Below, one piece after another: positions 44,818 to 54,705 of a DNA stretch of 64,000 nt. The DNA is from Cercophora sp. LCS_1 (Eukaryota; Ascomycota; Sordariomycetes; Sordariales; Lasiosphaeriaceae): assembly GCA_036250225.1 (NCBI GenBank), contig JAPZLL010000046.1, positions 186,001-250,000 on the forward strand. The letters run 5' to 3'. Within the stretch, counting starts at the first letter, position 1; each line of letters starts with the position of its first letter. The notes beneath the pieces were generated by a model, which saw nothing but the letters and a program-made list of their open reading frames with translations, was not told where the DNA came from and made no database searches. The translations under genes were made by a program, and so were the position numbers.

Positions 44818-47112
44818 ATGTCGAGTGGAAAGAAGCACTCCCGTAGCGACGGGTTCGAGCACGACTACACCTCGCGCGGCAAGCGGCAAAAGACGGCGCC
44901 CGCGACGAATGGCGCCGCCGCCGAGAAGAAGCCGAAGCGGGAGGAGAAGCACAAGCGCCAGAAGCAGGAGCGCGAGCAGAAGCGCGAATTGAAGCAGCTT
45001 CAACAGGGCCTCGATGAAGGGAGGGCCAAGGAGACCGAGGAGACCGTCGAGGATGCTGTCGGAGCCCCTGTCGAGCCAATCGCGGAGGAGATTATCGAGG
45101 ACGCTGCCCAGCCGGTAGAGAACGGCGCCGCCCCTGAGCCTATGGAGGTTGACTCCGAGGCGCAGCCGAACCAGAAGGAGACGAAAAAGAAGGAGAAGAA
45201 AGACAAAAAGGAGAAGAAGGATAAGAAGGCCAAGAAGACCGAGACGCCGCGGGAGGAGCCAACGCCCGAGGAGGCGGTCACAGAAGCGCCTGCTGAGGAG
45301 ACTCCCGAGGAGGCTGCTGAGGAGGTTGTTGAGGGAAAGAGGGAGAAAAAGGACAAGAAGGACAAAAAAGACAAGAAGGACAAGAAGAAGGACAAGAAGG
45401 AGAAGAAGGCAAAGAAGGACAAGTCGGGGGTTTCGGAAGAGGTGACTCCCGAGGCAGCACCTCAGGAGAACGGTGCCTCCAACGGTGTCTCCAACGGCCA
45501 CGCTGAGACCAACGGAGATGCTACTGAGGCATCAACTCCCGAGGCAACCCCGGCGGCCAATGGGGCGACCCAGCGCAACGGGGCGACATACACGTATCGC
45601 CAAACCGCTGCCCTCGATGCCGTTCCCGAGTCAGAGATTGAGATCTTCCTCAAGGAGAAGGAGATTCGCATCATCGATCCATCTTTCTCCAAACTTCGCC
45701 CAGTCCTTCAGTTCTCCCAGCTCCCCTCCTCCAGGTTGGTCTCCAAGAAGCCATTCGCCGGTTTCAGCTCCCCGACCCCCATTCAGTCCGCTTCGTGGCC
45801 CTTCGCCCTGTCCGGCCGTGATGTCATCGGTATTGCCGAGACTGGTTCTGGCAAGACCCTCGCCTTTTCTGTTCCCTGCGTTGAGGCGCTCCTGTCATGC
45901 CCCAAGCCGACTCATTCCAAGAAGGAGAGGACCGCTTTTGCGCGCGCCGTCATTGTATCACCCACCCGTGAGCTGGCGATGCAGACGCATGAGGCCATTT
46001 CGAAGCTGGCGTCTCTTGTCGGACTCTCGGCTGTTTGCCTCTACGGTGGCGCCAGCAAGGATGACCAGCGCAATCTCCTCCGCAGGAATTCGGGTGCTGA
46101 TATCATCGTCGCAACGCCCGGTCGTCTCAAGGACTTTTTGTCCGAGGGGTCGGTGTCGCTTGCGGATGCCATGTTTGCCGTCCTTGATGAGGCCGATCGC
46201 ATGCTTGATAAGGGTTTCGAGGAGGACATCAAGCTCATTCTGGGCTCGTGCCCACCCCGTGAGAAGCGTCAGACGCTCATGTTCACGGCTACCTGGCCCA
46301 CTAGTGTGCGCGGCTTGGCCGAGGGGTTCATGGTTGAGCCCGTCAAGGTAACCATTGGCAACCGGACTCGTGCCGGCGAGGAGGACGGAGAGGGGAATGG
46401 CACTGTCGAGCTTCAAGCCAACAGTCGTATCGAGCAGAAGGTCGAGGTTGTCGACCCCCGTGGCAAGGAGCAGCGTCTATTGGAGCTCCTTCGCGAGGCG
46501 CAAAGGGGCAGCGCCAAGAACGACAGGATCCTGGTCTTCTGCCTGTACAAAAAGGAGGCTGTCAGAGTGGAGCAGTTCCTCGAGAGGAGAGGCATCAAGG
46601 TTGCCAGCATCCACGGTGACCTCAGGCAGGAGCAGAGGACGAGGAGTTTGGAGGCTTTCAAGGCGGGCACCACCAGTGTATTGGTCGCGACCGACGTTGC
46701 CGCTCGTGGTCTGGACATCCCCGAGGTCAAGCTGGTCATCAACGTGACGGTGAGTCCCCAAGGTCTTGTATCCTGGCAATGCTGACATACGACAGTTCCC
46801 CCTCACCATCGAGGATTACGTCCACCGTATCGGCCGTACAGGCCGTGCTGGAAAGACTGGTAAGGCCATCACACTGTTCACAGAGCACGACAAGTCCCAT
46901 TCAGGATCGTACGTACCATCTTCCCGCCTTCTTCAAGTGCACGTCTAACAGTCCTTAGGTTGATCAACATCCTCAAGGCGGCTAACCAGCCCGTCCCTGA
47001 CGAGCTCCTCAAGTTCGGCACGACGGTGAAGAAGAAGGGCCACGACTCGTATGGCGCCTTCTTCAAGGATGTAGACATGAGCAAGAAGGGCACCAAGATC
47101 ACGTTTGACTGA
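44818..47112 (+). CDS. dbp3: ATP-dependent RNA helicase, Dbp3-like
   Basis: Three exons (44818-46749, 46796-46908, 46959-47112) give 732 residues. The first about 270 are a charged extension with long KKEKKDKK-type tracts (45181-45420), typical of nucleolar Dbp3 homologues but longer than in yeast. The helicase core has all motifs: GFSSPTPIQSASWP (Q), AETGSGKT near 340, VIVSPTRELAMQT, VATPGRLKDFL, VLDEADRMLDKGF near 456, FTATWP (the SAT motif as TAT), ILVFCLYKK, VLVATDVAARGLD and YVHRIGRTGRAGKTG. The role in yeast is 27S pre-rRNA processing at site A3 (60S biogenesis). The C-terminus GTKITFD fits Dbp3. Introns fall in the last quarter and are canonical. Confidence 0.9.
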
Positions 47113-47160
47113 GCTTCCTAAGCATCTTACACTATTGTTACACCTTTGTAGTCAAGATTT

Positions 47161-48882
47161 TTACTCGGTCTTTTCCCGCTTCCCTTTCAGTGTTTGCCAT
47201 CCACTGAGGAGGAAGTCCTTCTCGGAGAGTATTCTATACCAAGTCAGCATTGCGCAAGAGATAGAGGGAAATGTCACTCACAATATCCCAACAAACGGAA
47301 CCGCAACCCCCGCAATCTTGACCAACTCCACGATAACCGCCTTGACCCCAACCGCAAGAGCCCCAGCGCCAACGACCCACCTGACAGCCTGCGCCGTGAC
47401 AACCCCCGCCCCCAAAGCAAGAGGCTTAGGCAGCATCTCCAACAAACCAATCCCCACCCCCTTCTTCCCAAAATACCCCCTGATAAACACGCCACACCAC
47501 AAAATTCTACACGCCATATTCATCCCATTCGCAACAACCAGCCCCGTGGCACCCCACTCCAGCATCCTTAAAAACACGAACCCACTCGCCGCGAAACCAA
47601 GCGAAAACGCCCCCATCCACGCAGACTGCGCGTGCACCTCCTTCTCCGTCGCAACAGACGCGACAAACGCCTCGGCAACTCCATTCACCGCCAACAGCGG
47701 TATATACCACATATAGGCAGCCAAACACTCCCCGGCGCCCGACGAGGCCCACTTCGGCCCCGCCACAAGTGATAGCAAAAGCGGTGCAGCCGTTGGCCCC
47801 AGCGTGATGATAACCAGTGACAGAATCGCATACACTCTCAACAACGCAACTAAATCCCTCGCTGCTTGTTTCGTTGATGATACCGGTGAACCAGGCGTGA
47901 GCAGCCGACTGAAATAACTGCGTGATGACTCCTCGATCGGCTGGAAGAGCAATCGAGCGACTAACCCGCCGTAGTTATTTGCTAGTGCGTAGACACCCTG
48001 TGCCGTGGGCGTGGAGAGGATGCTCACGAGGAAGGTGTCCCCTTGCGTGAGGACGTGTTTGACCACGCTTTGGGCCATCATGCTTGAGGCGAGCTCGAGG
48101 GTGGGTCGGTAGAAGTAGGTGAGGACGAAGTCTCCCGATGGAATTCGGGAAGGGGAGAGGGAGAAACCTTCAGTCTTGGAGAGGCGGTGGCCGTGAGAAG
48201 TGTAGACCAGGAGCAGGCCGACGCCGTAGCTGAGTTGGCCGACGGCGAAGGGGAGGACGCCTAGGGCGCGGTGCAGGCGGGAGCCGAGAATGGCGGTGCC
48301 GAGGGTGATGGTGCAGCGGAGGAATGTGGCGGTTGATTCGGCGGTCGCGCGCGTGCTGAATTGGAGGCGGGTTTGGGTCAGGACGAAGGCGGGTTCGGAC
48401 AGGAGCTCGGTGATGGAGGCGAGGGCATAGATGTAGAGGGAGGGGATGAGGAAGGGTGTTGTGGTGAGGGTTGTGGTGCTGAGGGAGGTGAGGTAGAGGT
48501 AGCCTAGGATGAAGGATAGGGGAATGCCCAGAAGGATGGAGAGGTAGCCTAGGTTAATGGCGGCTTGGGCCGAGTGGTTGGGTGTTTTTTTGGAGGCATC
48601 CTTGTTGGTGGTGGTTGTTGTGTCTTGGCGTTGGATGGCGACTCGGAGACTTTCGCGGGCGAAAAAGATGACGGAGAGGTAGTAGACTTCGAGCTGGGTT
48701 GCGACACCGAGAAGTTGGGCGGTCAGGAAGCGGAGCAGGAGCTGGTTTGCGATGAATGTGATGGCGCGTGAAATGACCTGCAGCAGGATGAGCAATGAGG
48801 CGCCGCGCACCGCACGCGTGCTATTGTCATTTTTCGGGCTAGCAGGAGGAGGTTTCTCCTCTTTGGCGCTTGAGGTGGCCAT
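47161..48882 (-). CDS. rft1: RFT1-like oligosaccharide-lipid translocation protein
   Basis: Two exons on the minus strand, 47283-48882 plus base 47282 and 47161-47233, with a 48-nt intron (GTGAGT...TATAG), give 557 residues. ATG 48882 is chosen because it opens MATSSAKEEKPPPASPK just before the membrane core; an in-frame ATG at 49014 would add 44 polar residues. About 12-14 hydrophobic segments, with conserved RFT1 blocks RGASLLILLQVISRAITFIANQ, VYYLSVIFFARESLRVAIQR and the later VLTQGDTFLVSILSTPTAQG and VYALANNYGGLVARLLFQPIEESSR. Rft1 is an ER membrane protein of the MOP superfamily needed for N-glycosylation (Man5GlcNAc2-PP-Dol step). A C-terminal exon of 73 nt was found from the frame. Confidence 0.93.
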
Positions 48883-49453
48883 TGCCTGAGGGTATGAGGA
48901 TAAAGAGGCGTGTGTCGTTGCCGCCGCTTCGTGGTTGAGGTTGGAATTGGCAGCTGGTGGGGCCGCCACGTGGCAGCTCTTCACACATAACCCTGAGTCG
49001 TCACCGCTTTCCATATATAACCCTGCCCCGCCTTCAGTCTCCTTCACTCCTGAGGCAACATTGTTTTCTGTCTTGTCACTCAAGCAGGGTTAAGAAAAGC
49101 ACTTTCTAGTTGGAAGTTCTCTTTGTTTAAATAATTCTCCCTTGACAGTGCCCTTGTTGTGGTCTTGTAGAACACCTTTTCCGGCCTGGGGATCTTGGTG
49201 TAAGCAGGCCTCGCCGGGATTTACCAGAGGTGGTTGTGATTTCTCTCCCCGACCTAGCTCCACCCGCCTTACCGGCTGCCATGTGGAGGCCAGAAAACCG
49301 TCAGGCTGCCAGCCGGTCAGAGTAACCTCTGGATATTTTGTCCAAACCCTTCGCTCTATTCCTTGCCTTTCTCACTTCAACCCTTCTTCTCAACCTCTCC
49401 TTTCCACACTGCGAACTCAAGTACACCCTCTTACCTCTATCATCACCACCAGC
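48883..49453. other. divergent intergenic region
   Basis: Holds the promoters of rft1 and the disordered-protein gene. The last 100 bases are a CT-rich leader. No other feature seen. Confidence 0.5.
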
Positions 49454-50362
49454 ATGGCTGCTCCCACTCCCAACTCGCCTCTTCGCCGCGTCTACGATGC
49501 AACTGTCGAGAGCATCAACAATGGCGCTAAGGTGCTTGACCTGAGAGACGTCTTCAGCCGAGGTAGGGCGTCACATTGTTACCATGAGAGGCCCAGGGAG
49601 GTTACTGACAACTGACAACTGTGACAGGCTTACTGAACGAACCCTTCCCCGGCGACAAGCGCGACAAGGGTGACAACCACCGCCAGGCCTCTGGCCCGCT
49701 CTTTGCGACCAACGAGAAGGAAGAGGTCCTCATCAAGTTCTACGTTGCCGCTCGTGAGCTTTCCAGGGTCGGTGGAATCGATGTCGACTTTGCCAAGACC
49801 ACTATCTCTCGCGGTATGTTCTCCTGCCACCATTCCCGACGAAGATGCACTGACCTTTCCAGCTTATGCCGGCGAGCCCCTTCAAGTCCCGTCTGGCGCG
49901 ACAGGCCATCCCGCCCGTCATTATATCGTACCTCTTGACGGCTTGACCCGCAAGTTCAATGATCTCGATGTCCAGGACGACCCCGATGGTGCCGCCAGTC
50001 CGACGTGTTCTTCCCAGACTGTCAGCGACAATGGTGGTAAGTGGGGCTCGCCCGACGCCCCGCCCGCGCGGCGCCATCCCTCCCGAGATCGAGTCCGCCG
50101 TGGCCGTGACAAGAAGCGCTCGTCCCGTCTTCGCTCGCCACCCTTTCACTCCGTGACTTGGGGTCCTGATAGCCCGCGCGGAGAGGCTGACAACGAGAGC
50201 GACTCATCCCTTCAAGCCTGGGGGGGCACAAGTACGATGAAAGGTACCAAAAGTCCCAAAGGAGACAGTTCGCCGCCCAGTCCCCCCGCTGGGGTGTACT
50301 CTAACTTTAGAGCCCCGGGCGCCTGGGGCAGTACTGACCAGACAGGCAGCTGGGGTTGGTGA
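49454..50362 (+). CDS. hypothetical protein with disordered C-terminus
   Basis: Three exons (49454-49562, 49628-49813, 49863-50362) give 264 residues; both introns are GT-AG (65 and 49 nt) and both joints restore the frame (SRG-LLNEPF; ISRA-YAGEP). The N-terminal half has a compact sequence (VYDATVESINNGAKVLDLRDVF; VLIKFYVAARELSRVGGIDVDF) with no TM helix. The C-terminal half is Ser/Arg/Pro-rich and probably disordered, ending TDQTGSWGW, a tryptophan/glycine-rich tail. I do not recognise the family. Confidence 0.65.
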
Positions 50363-50675
50363 AGGCATAGTGGCCTCGGAGATTTCGGAAACGGGCGAGG
50401 ATAGAGAGGTTCTGGCGTGCTTTGCGTGTTGTCACTTGGGCTTTGGGAGGAAGAGCTGGCCTTGGAGTTGATAGGGACGCGCTTTTTGGACGACAGATAA
50501 AGTTGATAGCCAATTTGTGATCGGAAAATGGTGTTGTTGGTCTGGCCCATTGAGTGTCTTGCTTAAATTTAAATTTGTTGTTGTCCGTTCACGGCCGAGG
50601 AAAGAATTGATGTTTGCTTCTGCAGCGGATCATCGGACCCGGCCGGCCGTGGTTGCCCGTTTTGGAACCGTCATA
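50363..50675. other. intergenic region upstream of HET gene 2
   Basis: No feature seen. The frame of the HET gene is open from 50517, and an alternative start ATG lies at 50610, so the coding sequence may extend into this stretch. Confidence 0.4.
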
Positions 50676-53081
50676 ATGCCGCGACAGAGCTTCCCCATCC
50701 AGGCAGCAGGAACCGTGCATGCATCCCCACACAACCAAATGACAGACATGGACACAACGTCGCGCAGCACGAGAAAGGAGCCAAGATGGAAGACCACAAG
50801 CTTTATCAACCCTTTCTCCGATTTGAGACCATTCAAAAAACTCACGTGCCCGACCCACGAGCGATGCGACCTGCACTGCGACCCAAATGCCGAAGTCGTT
50901 ATCCGCGCCGTCGACATTTGCCTCACCCCGTCGGACAGTGAAGACGAATATCAGGGCGGTGCATCGAATCAACGCAATGGTAATGAGGCGGCTGACGGCA
51001 ATGGCGATGGCGGTGGCGACAGCGACAGCGACGATGCCAGCTACAGCAGTAGTGACTCCGATTCACCTCTACCGTCCGTCGCGCCCGTCAGATTACCACT
51101 TCATCCTGACCACCACCTCGGTGAGCTTGAGTTCACTATGGCGCCGCGCTTTCCTGCTGGGACGTACATTCCGGAACGAGCTGAGCCGACGACCATCAGC
51201 CCGTCATCACCTCCCTTCGAATACAACGACCTGGATTCCTCGACGCGCCAGATACGTCTGATCAAGATCAAGCCGGCCATCTTTGTTGCCGATGTGCTCG
51301 ACTGCGATATTATCACTACCAGCCTACCCGAAGAAACTTCGGACACGGTGCCCGAGTATGACGCCTTGTCATATTGCTGGAGTATGGACGACAGGCCTCC
51401 CCCACAGCGACAAGCCGTGCCAAGCACTGGCCCAAGAACGATTTTAATCAACGGCAAACAACACCAGATTCAAGAGAGCTTAGCACTCGCCTTACACCGC
51501 TACCGTCGCCTGGGCTGTACTTATACACGCCGCGAGCGAGAACGGTGGAAAGGTAAAGCTGAGTATATCTGGGCTGACGGTATCTGCATCGACCAGTCCA
51601 ACATCGCCGAGAAGACGACGCAGGTGACTCTCATGGGTGACATATACAGCCGTGCGAGGCGAGTTTTCGTTGACTTGGGCTTCGTTCCAGACAATTGGAT
51701 CGCGGCATTACACTTGATGAAGTCGATTGAGTACACAACTCAGTTCGCAACCCCACATGGGTCCTTGATCCACGAAAACCTCCTGTTTGGGGATTTCGAG
51801 ATACCGCCTCCGGACCACATCGCATGGCGTGCGTTGGGCTATCTCATGGGCATGCCCTGGTTCAAGCGCACATGGGTTGTGCAGGAGGTAGCTCTTAATG
51901 AGAGAGACCCCATCGTCATGGCCGGCACCTATTGCTTTGGATTCAGTTTGTTCATCCGCGCTCTCGAGTTTTGTCGGTTGCAAGGATACATGAGACCTCT
52001 CGATCCAGCTGGGACGTGGAAAACTACGCACGCAACAAAGTTATGGCAGTTTCGGGTGAAGACTCGGAAGGGATTATCCCGGCTGAGCGACTTCCTTCAT
52101 TCACTTTGGGATTTTCACGCCACAGACCCAAGGGACAAGGTTTTTGGGTTCCTGTCGTTGATGCACCCTGATGATCGCATAGCGCCAGACTATTCGCTTT
52201 CAACCGAGCAGGTCTATACCGCGTTCGCTTGCCGCGCTGTTGAAAACGGGTGGACAGTGAACGTACTCGACGTTGCCGGTCTTCATGGACGATTTGCTGA
52301 TAGTGGGTCACTATCCAGCTGGGTCCCGGACTGGCGAGTGTCCAAAGGTCATCCAAAATCAGTATCAGTCATGCGAGAGCACCCATACAATGCGTCTGAG
52401 CCATACGCGGGGACATCGGCACACTCACGAGTGGTAGGGCTTGGTGACAATCCCGCCCTCGAACTTGGGGTTTTTGTCGCGGACACAATAAAAGAGATGG
52501 CGGATGTCTTCCCAAACCCTAAGAACAAAGAGGATAGGGCGGAACTCGACCCCGCCAACGGCTTCTTCGAACACAATCGGGCACTCTACCGCCTTCAGTA
52601 TGGCCCGAGCGACAATGACGTATGGGATGCCTTTGCACGAACTCTCTTGATGGACGACCTCTACACGACTGGGAAGAACACGATTCTCGTCTTTTCCGAG
52701 ATCTCTGACCCTGGCGCAATTCTTTCACAGATCATCAACGATCCACAGAAAAGGGGCCTGCATGGCCGGGAAGACAATTCTCGCGTCTGGTCTCCCATTG
52801 ACACATTTTCAATCCAGGCCCGCGTGTCCATGCGTGGACGGAGATTTGCAGTGACAGTAGCTGGTTATATGACGTTGGTCCCAAACGTGTCGTTGCCGGG
52901 GGATGTCGTTTGCATCATCCCTCCTGGGACCACGCCATTTGTGTTGCGGGAGGTGCCATGCGACAACACCGAAGGACCCAAACGGTATCAGTTGGTTGGA
53001 GATGCTTACGTCCATGGTATGATGTACGGGGAGATGCTCCAGCGGGAAGATTACAAACTGGACAAGGTCTGGATTATCTAG
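50676..53081 (+). CDS. HET-domain protein
   Basis: Intronless ORF, 801 residues from ATG 50676 (50610 and 50742 are possible alternatives). After an acidic, Ser/Asp-rich leader the HET domain (PF06985) starts near residue 227: YDALSYCWSMDD, then AEYIWADGICIDQSNIAEKTTQV and MGDIYSRARRVFVDLG, then WFKRTWVVQEVALNERDP. SFLHSLWDFHATDPRDKVFGFLSL follows, and the tail ends with the family's YQLVGDAYVHGMMYGE. No stop or frameshift, so probably functional. HET proteins drive cell death in vegetative incompatibility; its partner is unknown. Second member of the HET series on this contig and in the same orientation as the next. Confidence 0.9.
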   Translation: MPRQSFPIQAAGTVHASPHNQMTDMDTTSRSTRKEPRWKTTSFINPFSDLRPFKKLTCPTHERCDLHCDPNAEVVIRAVDICLTPSDSEDEYQGGASNQRNGNEAADGNGDGGGDSDSDDASYSSSDSDSPLPSVAPVRLPLHPDHHLGELEFTMAPRFPAGTYIPERAEPTTISPSSPPFEYNDLDSSTRQIRLIKIKPAIFVADVLDCDIITTSLPEETSDTVPEYDALSYCWSMDDRPPPQRQAVPSTGPRTILINGKQHQIQESLALALHRYRRLGCTYTRRERERWKGKAEYIWADGICIDQSNIAEKTTQVTLMGDIYSRARRVFVDLGFVPDNWIAALHLMKSIEYTTQFATPHGSLIHENLLFGDFEIPPPDHIAWRALGYLMGMPWFKRTWVVQEVALNERDPIVMAGTYCFGFSLFIRALEFCRLQGYMRPLDPAGTWKTTHATKLWQFRVKTRKGLSRLSDFLHSLWDFHATDPRDKVFGFLSLMHPDDRIAPDYSLSTEQVYTAFACRAVENGWTVNVLDVAGLHGRFADSGSLSSWVPDWRVSKGHPKSVSVMREHPYNASEPYAGTSAHSRVVGLGDNPALELGVFVADTIKEMADVFPNPKNKEDRAELDPANGFFEHNRALYRLQYGPSDNDVWDAFARTLLMDDLYTTGKNTILVFSEISDPGAILSQIINDPQKRGLHGREDNSRVWSPIDTFSIQARVSMRGRRFAVTVAGYMTLVPNVSLPGDVVCIIPPGTTPFVLREVPCDNTEGPKRYQLVGDAYVHGMMYGEMLQREDYKLDKVWII

Positions 53082-54010
53082 TTGCATCGGGGGGGAGCAG
53101 ATCTACCTATTCATCCGGCCAATTGTTGCGGGATCCCCAGGCGTCACTGGGAATCATCCTCAACGGCGGGCCAAGACAAGAGGGAACTCAGCAGGAAGGG
53201 GAGGGCTCTTGGTGGCAGCGGTCACCCCAGCAACAAAGGCCTCAAAGTACAAAGTGCCTCTTGCCGGGGTGTGGCAAACCCCCCGAATTCTGGCCATGAG
53301 GACCAGATGAAAACTGGCTAGGCCTAAACAAGTGACCTCGGCCACAAAACTGCTGAGCTACCCGAGAGCCGACACCTCACATATCAAAAGACGGGAATTC
53401 GACGCCTCCAGTCTGCTGCTGCAAGCCACAAAAAAAGTGCCCACCCTGGGTAACAGTACAGCAGCAGCAGCGGCAGCGGCACTCGAGCAGTAGGTTCCCA
53501 CCGGGGATCAGTGTTTGTGCCCGGTCACGAGGAGAGCATGGCAAGTGAGCGGATGGAACTTCTCACAATAGGTGTTTCGAGCTCCATTTGCTCAGGAATC
53601 CTCACAAGGCAAGCAAGGGAGAGGTCGAGATGGGTGTGTAGCAACAAGAGGGCGGGCATCGGAAATTTGCAGAAGATCGGGTGTGTCTATGAGGGAAGCC
53701 GGGGGGCGTGCGGGGTCGGCTGGTTTGACGGTGTCTGCCTCTTGAACAGCATACTGTGCCTGATAGCTGGGGACTTTTGGGAGAGGGGTCTCGAATGGAC
53801 AAAGGCGAAAAAACTCCCCTTTTTCGCCTCGACTGCTTTCACAGTCATTTCCAAGCCCATTCACATTGCGTTGAAGCCAACACCCCTCCAAGGCAAGTCA
53901 TCACCAGGTCAGCCGGTGGCACCCAGCCGAGAACCCCGCACCTCAGGGGTACCCTAACCGATGAGATCCACACCACAACCAGGAAAACTGACGGGATTCC
54001 CAATGTTGAA
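53082..54010. other. intergenic region with a CAG-rich microsatellite
   Basis: No gene supported. A short (CAG)n-(CGG/CAG) tract at 53459-53482 and poly-A/T runs are present. ORFs on both strands have no domain or spliceable partner. Confidence 0.45.
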
Positions 54011-54084
54011 CTCCCTCGGAGAGGATCGAACTTACAGCCTCCAGATTAACAGTCTGACGCGCTAGCCAATTGCGCCACGAGGGG
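54011..54084 (-). tRNA. tRNA-Asn (GTT)
   Basis: A 74-nt cloverleaf on the minus strand. D arm GGCGCAATTGGCTAGCGC; anticodon stem TCAGA/TCTGG around loop CTGTTAA with anticodon GTT, hence asparagine; T loop TTCGATC. The acceptor stem is CCCCTCG/CGAGGGA with a mismatch at the first pair, and the T stem has two mismatches (GTAAG against CTCTC), so the fold is weaker than normal and it could be a decayed copy. No intron. Confidence 0.75.
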
Positions 54085-54705
54085 ATGCCTGTTGTTGGAA
54101 GTGCGGCGCCAAAAAGTGCCTTGTGTCGTTGCTCCGTGGTGGCATTCACAATTTGACCCTGCACCTTCAAGTCTGCTGTATTTGGGGAGAGTGAATTGAC
54201 GGGGAATGGGCGGTAGTGGGTTGTCGACGGCGTTAGGCTTTATGGAAGTAGAGAATACCGACGGATGATTTCAGGGGTCAAGACATGATGTCGATATTCT
54301 AGGTTGGCTTCCTTCCTGTTTCCTACCGCATTGCGTGCGAGCGACCTGTTCTCGCATTCAATGGACAGTGCTGCGTGGGCACCCTAACAGCGGCACAGTG
54401 CACAATCCGATCTGCACACCAAGGATGTCTCAGCCCACCTGCCGAGAGAACTGAAAAGGGAAAGAACAACCGCCGACACGCAAACAGGGCTTGAGGGCGG
54501 AGAACCAATGGAGGCGGACACTCCAGTGGCGGGCATTGGACTAACCCCAATGGAGACGGCCGAACGACCGCCACCATGGACGCCACCATAGTAGGCCAGG
54601 TAGACCAAGAAGACCGGGGCGTCACATAACTACCGACCACCGACCAGAAGCCTCCCAAATGGACGAATTTCACCTTGAGCGGCATTGAGTTACCGGGCTG
54701 TCACG
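54085..54705. other. intergenic region upstream of HET gene 3
   Basis: No gene supported. Opposite-strand ORFs are serine/proline-rich by composition only. Confidence 0.45.

Noticed and set aside
44692..45501. Leucine-rich minus-strand ORF of 269 codons
   Set aside because: Antisense of the Lys/Glu-rich Dbp3 N-terminus, which reads as Leu-rich by complement.
53511..53957. Possible cysteine-containing small protein
   Set aside because: No start context, signal peptide, splice partner or homology; overlaps low-complexity DNA.
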